NCBI RefSeq assembly: GCF_000739635.1
Contig: NZ_BATQ01000125.1
Coordinates: 56,245-120,244 of the forward strand
DNA: 64,000 bases
Direction: 5' to 3'
From: Verrucomicrobium sp. BvORR034
GTDB taxonomy: Bacteria > Verrucomicrobiota > Verrucomicrobiia > Verrucomicrobiales > Verrucomicrobiaceae
Shown piece by piece: positions 59,049-64,000 of the stretch. The notes under the pieces were generated by a model. That model saw only the letters and a list, made by a program, of their open reading frames with translations, searched no databases and was not told where the DNA came from. The position numbers and the translations under genes are program-made. Position 1 is the first letter of the stretch, and each line of letters opens with the position of its first letter.

Positions 59049-59483
59049 TCAGCTGCCGGGTTGCTTCAGCGTCAAGGGGGCCACCGGTGCCCCTCCTTTG
59101 ACCGCGCCTTCGAGCAACCCTGCGTTCAGCGTGTCCTTGTTCATCTGCACCTTCTGCTTGCCGAGTTCCACCCGCTCCCCACTCAGCACGCGCACGCCAT
59201 CCTGCTTGGCAGCAATGCCTGAGAGGAGCCCCAAGCCCTTGTAGTTCGCCACGGTACCGGCGACGTTGTCCGCGTCCTCCTTGTTCACCATGTAGCGGAT
59301 CACGTCTCCCTCCTGGGTGATGACTTCCACCACCACGCCCTCACGTTCTGCGAAGAGCGCCCCACCAGAAGATGCGTGATAGGTCTTACCCTTCGTCCGA
59401 GTCACGGACGGGCCATACACGCAGCTCGTGGCACTTATCAACAATACGCAGGCAAGAGCGCCCTGTAGAAGGAAGCGCTTCAT
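59049..59483 (-). CDS. phage lipoprotein
   Basis: 144 aa with a signal peptide and lipobox (LISATSC, Cys21). The mature part is beta-rich (GVVVEVITQEGDVIRYMVNK) and ends in a Gly/Ala-rich helix. It overlaps the upstream lipoprotein gene by 4 bp. Two adjacent phage lipoproteins could be a spanin-like pair or a superinfection-exclusion lipoprotein. Function not established. Confidence 0.65.
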   Translation of the reverse strand: MKRFLLQGALACVLLISATSCVYGPSVTRTKGKTYHASSGGALFAEREGVVVEVITQEGDVIRYMVNKEDADNVAGTVANYKGLGLLSGIAAKQDGVRVLSGERVELGKQKVQMNKDTLNAGLLEGAVKGGAPVAPLTLKQPGS

Positions 59484-59767
59484 TGTTCAGATCCTCCTTT
59501 GGGTGCAAAATTCATGCCCTGATTGCGGGAGGCGCTGAAGAGATTGCGTCCCGCCTCGCTCAGCGCGAGCTCGAAAGGATCACCCTGAAAAATGACGGAC
59601 TGGGTGACCGGTCCTCCAGAGGTCGTGACCGGAGTTCCGATCGCTGGGGGAATCTGGACGGCTTGCACGGCCTGAGACTTCGGAGCCGTCCACTTGTGGA
59701 TGGCTTTACAGGAGGACATCAGGCAGCAAAGGCCGCCAGCCAGCATGAGCAAAGGGAGTGTTTTCAT
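59480..59767 (-). CDS. phage lipoprotein
   Basis: 95 aa with signal peptide (MKTLPLLMLAGGLCCL) and lipobox LMSSC, Cys20. The mature part is short, with Gln/Ala/Pro-rich sequence (SQAVQAVQIPPAIGTPVTTS) like outer-membrane spanins (Rz1-type are proline-rich). A partner inner-membrane spanin is not evident, so the spanin role is a suggestion. Confidence 0.6.
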   Translation of the reverse strand: MKTLPLLMLAGGLCCLMSSCKAIHKWTAPKSQAVQAVQIPPAIGTPVTTSGGPVTQSVIFQGDPFELALSEAGRNLFSASRNQGMNFAPKGGSEQ

Positions 59768-59797
59768 ATGTTGATTCCTCGTATCGCCTCCAGTGGA

Positions 59798-60052
59798 TCA
59801 GCCAGCATCGACGGCCTCGTCGATGTACTTCACCAGGTCCCCGACGGTCTTGAGCTTGTCGGCGTCTTCATCCGGGAGATCGACTCCCCACTCCTCCTCC
59901 ACCGCCATCACCAACTCCGTCCTGTCCAGAGAGTCAACGTCGAGGTCCTCGGAGAGCCTCGTTTCCAGAGTAACCTGGAAGCCAGGCTCTCCCATCAGCA
60001 CATGGCTCAGGATGGCGGTCAGTTTGGTGAGGGTGGTGGTGGTGTCGCTCAT
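59798..60052 (-). CDS. phage-encoded acyl carrier protein
   Basis: 84 aa, the full length of an ACP, from ATG 60052. It has the 4'-phosphopantetheine attachment motif DVDSLDRTELVMAVEEEWGV with Ser41 in D-S-L, preceded by the acidic helix (TRLSEDLD) and followed by LPDEDADKLKTVGDLVKYI, the helix III-IV pattern. It would be loaded by the host AcpS and interact with host acyl enzymes. It lies between the lipoprotein and gpW-like genes in the phage late cluster, which is unusual. The product could divert fatty acyl groups for virion or lipoprotein modification; that is inference. Confidence 0.88.
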   Translation of the reverse strand: MSDTTTTLTKLTAILSHVLMGEPGFQVTLETRLSEDLDVDSLDRTELVMAVEEEWGVDLPDEDADKLKTVGDLVKYIDEAVDAG

Positions 60053-60095
60053 AAGGGAAGAAATGATGGTGGACGTTGTCTCAAAAAGCGGCTGG

Positions 60096-60383
60096 TCAGC
60101 AGGGGCCCATGTCATTGCGGACTGACCCGTCCACACCGCCAGAAAAGTCGGCGACTCCAAGGAAGTCCCCACGGCCGCGGCTACCACGGGCCCGCTGATT
60201 CTTGATGCGGGTCGCCCCTCTCAACTGGGCGGTCAGAATATTGAGGTCCTTGCTATACGATTTGCCGCCAGAGGTCTGGCTCGTGTAGCCACCGCGCACG
60301 CGCTTCCTCAACTCAGCAATCTCCGCAGTCAGCTCAGCATCGGAGTAATCGTTGTAAATCTCAATCCAGTCGACAGTGCTCAT
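60096..60383 (-). CDS. small phage protein, gpW-like pattern
   Basis: 95 aa from ATG 60383. An N-terminal helix (DYSDAELTAEIAELRKRVRG) and a beta turn GYTSQTSGGKSYSKDLNIL, then LTAQLRGATRIKNQ, match the pattern of gpW/head-completion proteins (helix - GG(K/R)S - helix), which join head and tail. It lies a few genes right of the portal. The C-terminal tail is Gly/Arg-rich. The assignment is by pattern only. Confidence 0.5.
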   Translation of the reverse strand: MSTVDWIEIYNDYSDAELTAEIAELRKRVRGGYTSQTSGGKSYSKDLNILTAQLRGATRIKNQRARGSRGRGDFLGVADFSGGVDGSVRNDMGPC

Positions 60384-60421
60384 GATGGGCGGGTAAGAGG
60401 CGCGGAGTGTCAGGCGTTGAT

Positions 60422-61024
60422 TTAGCCAATCAGCAGATAGGGAATGGTCCGTGCCTTCCACTCGTCACCGAACAGACGTTTTGCCTCACCCGTTGCCAGC
60501 GCGATGAATCCGTCCCATTGCTCCGGCGGGATAGTCTGGCATCCCAAGGAGCTGGTGGTGTTCACACCCCCTCTGTGGAGGTTGATGCCGAACCATCCCC
60601 GCCAGTAGCCTTCCCCCAGGTGGTAGCCATAGTCCGGATGCTTGCCCAGCTTCATATGGGCGGTGTTGTCCCGTTGGACGATCACCTCCCCGGCCCGCTG
60701 GCAGATGGCCATGTACTCTCCCTTGTGTTTGTCGAACCTGTAGGAGTGGTAGAGACCAGGCTTCAGACTTGCCAGCCCCGTGCGGTTGGCCGCACTGGGA
60801 TCCACGTTGCCGTTGTACGTCGCCGTGACGTTGGGGGTGATCAAGGAGATCGCATCATCGTAGATGCCCCGGTTGTTTCCCGGACCACCCATCTGGTTGT
60901 AGTAGGCGCGCTGCCCCACCACCAGCAGTGGGTGAAGCCCCCGGTCGATCCCGTACGGGGCGATCAAGGCCTCCAGTTCGGCGCTGGAGATGCGGGGGCG
61001 GGCTGGTGGCAGCATGGCGCTCAT
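60422..61024 (-). CDS. L,D-transpeptidase-like phage enzyme (candidate lysin)
   Basis: 200 aa without a signal peptide. The YkuD-type catalytic layout is GINLHRGGVNTTSSLGCQTI: His140, then Ser149-x-Gly-Cys152, as in L,D-transpeptidases (HG..S.GC). The upstream strand GLYHSYRFDKHKGEYMAICQ and FGINLHRGG match the beta-structured fold. Phages usually carry hydrolases for lysis; an L,D-transpeptidase-type cysteine enzyme could cleave or rearrange peptidoglycan stems. It is the nearest wall-active enzyme to the holin and lipoprotein genes. Activity is inferred from the motif. Confidence 0.72.
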   Translation of the reverse strand: MSAMLPPARPRISSAELEALIAPYGIDRGLHPLLVVGQRAYYNQMGGPGNNRGIYDDAISLITPNVTATYNGNVDPSAANRTGLASLKPGLYHSYRFDKHKGEYMAICQRAGEVIVQRDNTAHMKLGKHPDYGYHLGEGYWRGWFGINLHRGGVNTTSSLGCQTIPPEQWDGFIALATGEAKRLFGDEWKARTIPYLLIG

Positions 61025-61065
61025 GCCCCCTCCCCGTATGTCAACCGTCGCTTAAGTGATGCGCA

Positions 61066-61323
61066 CTACGTTTTGAATACTTGATTGCATGCTGGACACC
61101 GTCTGAACTGATCTACAGCGCAGAGCCCAACCACGCCGCCAAAGATCGCTCCGGGAATCGTCCCCGCGATTGCGCCCAACGGACCACCCGCCAATCCCAC
61201 ACCGGACCCGAACCAAGCCCCGGCAGCCCCTGCGGCGGCTGCAGCTGCAACTTTTGTTACGATGGCCTCCTGGTTGTTGGAATCAAAAGGCATTTTGCAT
61301 TCAGGACAAATGATCTCAGCCAT
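61066..61323 (-). CDS. zinc ribbon protein split by a glycine-zipper membrane segment
   Basis: 85 aa from ATG 61323. ICPECKMPF at the start and RRCPACNQVF at the end give two CxxC knuckles, which would form one zinc ribbon when the chain folds back. Between them are ~45 residues of Gly/Ala (KVAAAAAAGAAGAWFGSGVG, GPLGAIAGTIPGAIFGGVVG), a membrane hairpin. It is the first gene of the minus late cluster, near a divergent promoter. Function unknown; a similar Gly-zipper style occurs in three other late proteins. Confidence 0.65.
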   Translation of the reverse strand: MAEIICPECKMPFDSNNQEAIVTKVAAAAAAGAAGAWFGSGVGLAGGPLGAIAGTIPGAIFGGVVGLCAVDQFRRCPACNQVFKT

Positions 61324-61418
61324 GAACCGGATATTCGGGAATCGGATCCTCCGGTCAATCGGCAAATTTCACCGACGCGTCCGCCAGATACCCACTCCCT
61401 CGAGATCCTTAAGCGTCG

Positions 61419-61446
61419 TTGACGTCTCTATCGAATTCGATACAGT
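61419..61446 (+). promoter_or_regulatory. promoter with perfect 14-bp palindrome
   Basis: -35 TTGACG (61419-61424), 16-nt spacer, -10 TACAGT (61441-61446). TATCGAATTCGATA (61429-61442) is a perfect palindrome lying in the spacer and touching the -10, so a dimeric repressor bound there would block RNA polymerase. The promoter serves the operon starting at 61459, whose third gene encodes an HTH protein. Confidence 0.6.
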
Positions 61447-61458
61447 TTCCGTTGCACC

Positions 61459-61764
61459 ATGAGTACTCCCACTCCCACCGAGACCGAAGCCTTCCTGATG
61501 CGAGAGAATCAGCGGCTGCTGGTGGAAGTTCGCGTCCTGCGAGAGTGGGTGCTGCAGCTCGCCGCCGCCCGGGGCGCGACCAGCCAGGAGGATATGGACG
61601 CCCGGCACACGCGGCTGGAAGAACAGTTTGAGACCCAGGTCGCCACGCAGCTTGCCATCACCTTGGAGAATATTGAAACCCAAGCCTCCCCTGCCCTGGC
61701 CGCCCAGCTCGATGACCGGACACCAGACGAGGTGCTGCAGGCAATGGGAGCATCGCGCCCATGA
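61459..61764 (+). CDS. small coiled-coil protein
   Basis: 101 aa, 12 nt after the -10 box end, so the leader is very short. The sequence is helical with heptads (MRENQRLLVEVRVLREWVLQ) and Gln/Thr/Glu-rich helices (EEQFETQVATQLAITLENIE). No domain is recognised. It overlaps the next gene by 4 bp. Confidence 0.6.
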   Translation: MSTPTPTETEAFLMRENQRLLVEVRVLREWVLQLAAARGATSQEDMDARHTRLEEQFETQVATQLAITLENIETQASPALAAQLDDRTPDEVLQAMGASRP

Positions 61765-62135
61765 AACTATCCACCTCCATCGTTGTTGCTGCCATCCTGC
61801 TTTCTGTCACAGGCTTTTGGATCGGCCTGAGGTATCCTCAACCAACCAAGGTCGAAACAAGTCCACCGCCGAGCAATATGGCCAACTACGTGAGACAGGA
61901 AACTGTCTCTATACTTGAGGACCTTCGGAGACGCCGGGAAGTCGCTCATACTGCCAGAGAGCTAAGCACGCTCAGTGAGGACATTCAGGCCAGGAGAAAG
62001 GCTTTAGCTTCCACCCGTGCGAAAGTTCGAGAAGGCGGTGACAGCGAACATGTGACTGCTCTTGATGAGCGGGATAAATTACTACTGAACCTCTGGGAAG
62101 AGGTACTTGAATCCATCTTCAAACTTGGAAAATGA
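61761..62135 (+). CDS. membrane-anchored coiled-coil protein
   Basis: 124 aa. A single N-terminal membrane anchor (STSIVVAAILLSVTGFWIGL) is followed by a long helix (QETVSILEDLRRRREVAHTA and onwards to EEVLESIFKLGK). A bitopic inner-membrane protein with a periplasmic or cytosolic coiled coil, the topology of an inner-membrane spanin or an exclusion protein. 4-bp overlaps on both sides. Confidence 0.6.
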   Translation: MKLSTSIVVAAILLSVTGFWIGLRYPQPTKVETSPPPSNMANYVRQETVSILEDLRRRREVAHTARELSTLSEDIQARRKALASTRAKVREGGDSEHVTALDERDKLLLNLWEEVLESIFKLGK

Positions 62136-62500
62136 CAGACGATTTTTCGGCGTGGCTTCTAAAGGTCAAGGCCGCGGTGGACTCGACCGGCAACAAGTTC
62201 GGCATTGCACGTTGGCTTGCTCATCGACTGGGAGTCAAACCCACCTCTGTGAACACTAAATTGCACAAGATGCTCGGTCAGGGCCATGAGCCCAGGGGAG
62301 CATTCGTTGCTACGGTAAACGCCTGGCTGGAAGCGGGATGCCCGGTAGTACAACCCGAGTCCGACGGTCGTAAGCACGTGTCTACAGAAACAAAAAAGTC
62401 CCGTGCTTCCCAAGGAGGAACTGCACGCGCTTCAACACTGACCAAAGAAGAACGTCGGGCGATTGGAAAAAAGGCGAGGGCAGCTCGAAAGTCACCGTAG
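62132..62500 (+). CDS. HTH protein, candidate phage regulator
   Basis: 122 aa. Residues ~10-60 contain a helix-turn-helix (NKFGIARWLAHRLGVKPTSV, NTKLHKMLGQ) with an XRE-like layout. The C-terminal tail (SQGGTARASTLTKEERRAIG, KKARAARKSP) is a basic motif seen in DNA-binding proteins. It is the last gene of a coupled three-gene operon behind a palindrome-bearing promoter and is followed by another inverted repeat (62557-62576), so an autoregulatory repressor is a good guess. Confidence 0.65.
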   Translation: MTDDFSAWLLKVKAAVDSTGNKFGIARWLAHRLGVKPTSVNTKLHKMLGQGHEPRGAFVATVNAWLEAGCPVVQPESDGRKHVSTETKKSRASQGGTARASTLTKEERRAIGKKARAARKSP

Positions 62501-62556
62501 CACACCCCCAACCCACGGCTGGAGTTTCGGAAAATGGTTCTATGAATCAACGTATG

Positions 62557-62576
62557 CATACTTATTCATAAGTATG
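62557..62576. promoter_or_regulatory. perfect 8-bp inverted repeat, operator candidate
   Basis: CATACTTA and TAAGTATG with a 4-nt spacer, in a 270-bp AT-rich gap. A second palindrome GTATGCATAC (62552-62561) overlaps its left arm. No T-run follows, so a protein-binding site for a dimeric regulator is more likely than a terminator. Confidence 0.6.
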
Positions 62577-62725
62577 TTTACAGGCCCCTTTCACTTGTAG
62601 GAGGCAGAAAAAAGTCCGCCATTTTATGCAAACCCACTTGCTTACTTTACACTATATGCAATACTATCCTTGTCAGTGCTTTTGGCTCTCACGTTAAAAG
62701 CCCCGCAGGTGCGTGGCGCGGGAGT

Positions 62726-62750
62726 CTATGCCAAGTGCCTGATACGTGTA
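62726..62750 (+). promoter_or_regulatory. 25-bp element, copy 1 (candidate phage-type promoter)
   Basis: CTATGCC, 5 variable bases, CCTGATAC, then GTGTA. An element with the same fixed parts lies at 63681-63705. This copy is 20 bp before ATG 62771. Two separated conserved blocks before a gene start are what a promoter looks like; the blocks do not fit the usual TTGACA/TATAAT, so an alternative sigma factor may read it, for example the phage one encoded at 27328. Confidence 0.55.
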
Positions 62751-62770
62751 GAACTCAGCCCCTCGCCATC

Positions 62771-63583
62771 ATGAACTCCACCGCCACCGCTTGGAAAGAA
62801 ATCAGTGCCATGGATGGTGCCGCAGTCGCGGCCGAACTCTCCCGCATCATTGCGGAATCCGCCAAAATTCTCCCAATTATCGGGAAACTCCGCCACCGTT
62901 CCAAACTGGTGGCCACTGAAAAGGACGGTGCCCCCCTCGCCAAAGCGCGGGAGGCGGCCACTAAAATGGGTGCCGCAACCTCTTGTGTGGACAATGCCGC
63001 CCCGCATGAACGCGTGTTCTGCATTCTCTGCATTGGGGAAACTCGCAAAGACGGCTCTCCCATGCTTGAGGAATCCCGCTATGATGATCTGACCTATCGG
63101 CAAGCGGTCACGCTGGACAAGGCGCTTTCGATTGGGGCAAAGAATCCCAAAGCCCGGGAGGCAATCCACAAATACCTGACCGTCACGAAGTACGGCAATG
63201 GATGGGTGGATACGGTGCTGGAACGCGCTCAAGATGCCGCAAACGTGGCCCCCACTCCCAGCACCCCGCCGGAATCAGAAACTGAAACCCCGTCCGATAG
63301 CGCCACCACCACGGAAGATACGGCGGGCGAAACTACGCCGTCCAACGTGGTATCCATCGCTGACGCGCCCGCTCCTGCCACTGCGGCAGCCGCCCCCGCT
63401 CCCGCCCCCTGCAAGTCCGCGCCAGAAGCCACCACGCGCATTCTGGACGTCGTGCGGGAAGCTTGCGCGGGTCTGACCCCCAAACAACTGGATATGGTGC
63501 GCGCGAACCTCGCCCGTGCCGTGAATTCTCCTGATTCCTTCGCCGCCATCATCACTCCGGCGGAAATGGCCAAAGCGGCCTAA
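62771..63583 (+). CDS. phage hypothetical protein with low-complexity linker
   Basis: 270 aa from ATG 62771. Residues ~1-160 are a folded domain (AELSRIIAESAKILPIIGKL, HERVFCILCIGETRKDGSPM, EAIHKYLTVTKYGNG); ~165-225 is a Pro/Ala/Thr/Glu-rich linker; ~225-270 is a helical pair (VVREACAGLTPKQLDMVRAN). No family is recognised. It has its own upstream 25-bp element and a terminator downstream, so it forms a one-gene transcription unit. Confidence 0.65.
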   Translation: MNSTATAWKEISAMDGAAVAAELSRIIAESAKILPIIGKLRHRSKLVATEKDGAPLAKAREAATKMGAATSCVDNAAPHERVFCILCIGETRKDGSPMLEESRYDDLTYRQAVTLDKALSIGAKNPKAREAIHKYLTVTKYGNGWVDTVLERAQDAANVAPTPSTPPESETETPSDSATTTEDTAGETTPSNVVSIADAPAPATAAAAPAPAPCKSAPEATTRILDVVREACAGLTPKQLDMVRANLARAVNSPDSFAAIITPAEMAKAA

Positions 63584-63594
63584 CTCGCCAAAAG

Positions 63595-63627
63595 AGCGGC
63601 ACCCTGACGTTGGGGCCGCTTCTTTTT
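63595..63627 (+). terminator. intrinsic terminator
   Basis: AGCGGC and GCCGCT with an inner CCC/GGG extension form a GC-rich stem, followed by TTCTTTTT. It lies 12 bp after the stop of 62771-63583. Confidence 0.8.
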
Positions 63628-63680
63628 GCGACTTTCTGTAGCCACCCAGAAATCCCGGGCGAGCCCACCCCAGGGCGGAA

Positions 63681-63705
63681 CTATGCCCATATCCTGATAC
63701 ATGTA
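63681..63705 (+). promoter_or_regulatory. 25-bp element, copy 2 (candidate phage-type promoter)
   Basis: CTATGCC, 5 variable bases, CCTGATAC, then ATGTA; it matches 62726-62750 in all fixed positions. It ends at the first base of the next start codon, so a transcript from it would be nearly leaderless, or the element may be an operator covering the start. Confidence 0.55.
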
Positions 63706-63938
63706 TGACCACTGCAGTCTCTCCTCCCCGTTCCCGTCGGCAACGCACGCCGCGCAGTTCCCGCCCCGTCCTGACTCACGGGGAGTACTTTGAGGACGTC
63801 ATGCTCCGCCGGTCTGGAAAAGCCCCGCAGAGCAAGTCTCTGACCCAGCAATTCTACTCCACCAGCCGCGAGGCCACCACGCGCCGTCGCAGTGCCACCC
63901 TGGCGGATCCCTGGCGCCTCGCCTACGCCCGCTGGTAA
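63705..63938 (+). CDS. small basic phage protein
   Basis: 77 aa from ATG 63705 (ATG 63701 is out of frame). Basic and Ser/Thr-rich (SRRQRTPRSSRPVLTHGEYF, YSTSREATTRRRSATLADPW). No domain. It has a private 25-bp upstream element and no clear ribosome site. A DNA-binding or virion-packaged peptide is possible. Confidence 0.5.
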   Translation: MTTAVSPPRSRRQRTPRSSRPVLTHGEYFEDVMLRRSGKAPQSKSLTQQFYSTSREATTRRRSATLADPWRLAYARW

Positions 63939-64000
63939 ATGCCTGTCCCCCAAAGCCAACCAAAAGGACTGAACCCCAACCCACCCAGGCCGCGCCCCAT
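63939..64000 (+). CDS. possible start of next small gene (partial)
   Basis: ATG at 63939, directly after the previous stop, stays open to the window edge with proline-rich residues (MPVPQSQPKGLNPNPP). Too short to judge; listed as a possible partial gene. Confidence 0.25.
   Translation, partial: MPVPQSQPKGLNPNPPRPRP

Larger units (their letters stand above)
25484..64000. mobile_element. prophage (partial), integrated at tRNA-Ala 3' end
   Basis: A continuous block of phage genes: early operon on plus (25531-33424), structural/lysis cluster on minus (33411-61323) and a small plus-strand right arm (61459-63938). Portal, major capsid, protease-scaffold, tape measure and tail genes mark a tailed phage with a long tail. 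Since no sheath protein is seen, siphovirus-like is more likely than myovirus-like. The left end is set at the tRNA T-arm, the usual att core; the right end is outside the window. Large terminase, integrase and replicative helicase are not in view. Confidence 0.85.

Noticed and set aside
1..64000. CRISPR arrays, rRNA genes, insertion sequences
   Set aside because: No regularly spaced repeats, rRNA motifs or transposase genes were found on reading both strands.

Overview
The window comes from a high-GC Gram-negative bacterium. Two TonB-dependent siderophore receptors with signal peptides, SPII-type lipoproteins and a PL10 pectate lyase require an outer membrane. The overall gene style (TonB receptors, an exported pectate lyase fused to a GDSL esterase, many FixJ-like regulators) fits Verrucomicrobiota. 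That is an inference from protein style; no rRNA is present to prove it.

Host part, 1-25428. (a) 1-4728, minus strand: an iron-uptake operon of AraC regulator, TonB siderophore receptor, DUF3649 membrane protein and PepSY-TM protein, the last running off the left edge. (b) 5392-8302, plus strand: two small proteins and a secreted pectate lyase/rhamnogalacturonan acetylesterase fusion. (c) 8548-10644, minus strand: a second siderophore receptor with a Fur-like box just upstream. (d) 10825-10900: a degenerate tRNA-Ala(CGC) on the minus strand. (e) 11891-23555, plus strand: a four-PAS histidine kinase, a FixJ-type response regulator and two single-domain receivers, followed by an operon-like run of NmrA-type reductase, cupin, metallo-beta-lactamase-fold hydrolase, HSL-type esterase, SDR, adenylate cyclase-STAND ATPase and cupin. 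Palindromic ATAC-N4-GTATAAT elements precede the kinase, both single receivers and, as three copies with 15-bp periodicity, the metabolic run. They look like the binding site of the local response regulator. A GMC oxidoreductase converges on the end of the run.

Prophage part, about 25484 to beyond 64000. An intact tRNA-Ala(CGC) at 25429-25504 is followed 26 bp later by the first phage gene, so its 3' end is the likely attachment site. The plus-strand early operon (25531-33424) is tightly coupled by 4-bp overlaps. It encodes an HNH-sigma70 fusion, a CHC2/Toprim primase, a UVR-motif protein and a DUF5131 protein, and it ends in what looks like a piece of a primase-helicase. It converges on a long minus-strand late cluster (33411-61323): tail proteins, a 1293-aa tape measure protein, tube, head-tail, decoration, major capsid and protease-scaffold proteins, DNA ligase, a degenerate SRAP protein, a giant glycine-zipper/LRAT-like protein, an alpha/beta hydrolase, a matrixin-type protease, a holin candidate, a lambda-type portal, two lipoproteins, an acyl carrier protein and an L,D-transpeptidase-like protein. 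A low-GC plus-strand gene for a nucleoside deoxyribosyltransferase/TIR-like protein (54421-55311) is embedded in the cluster and is a candidate defence moron. The right end (61459-64000) carries a plus-strand HTH operon behind a promoter with a perfect palindrome, then two genes that share a 25-bp upstream element. No large terminase, integrase or replicative helicase is visible, so the prophage must continue past the window or be incomplete.
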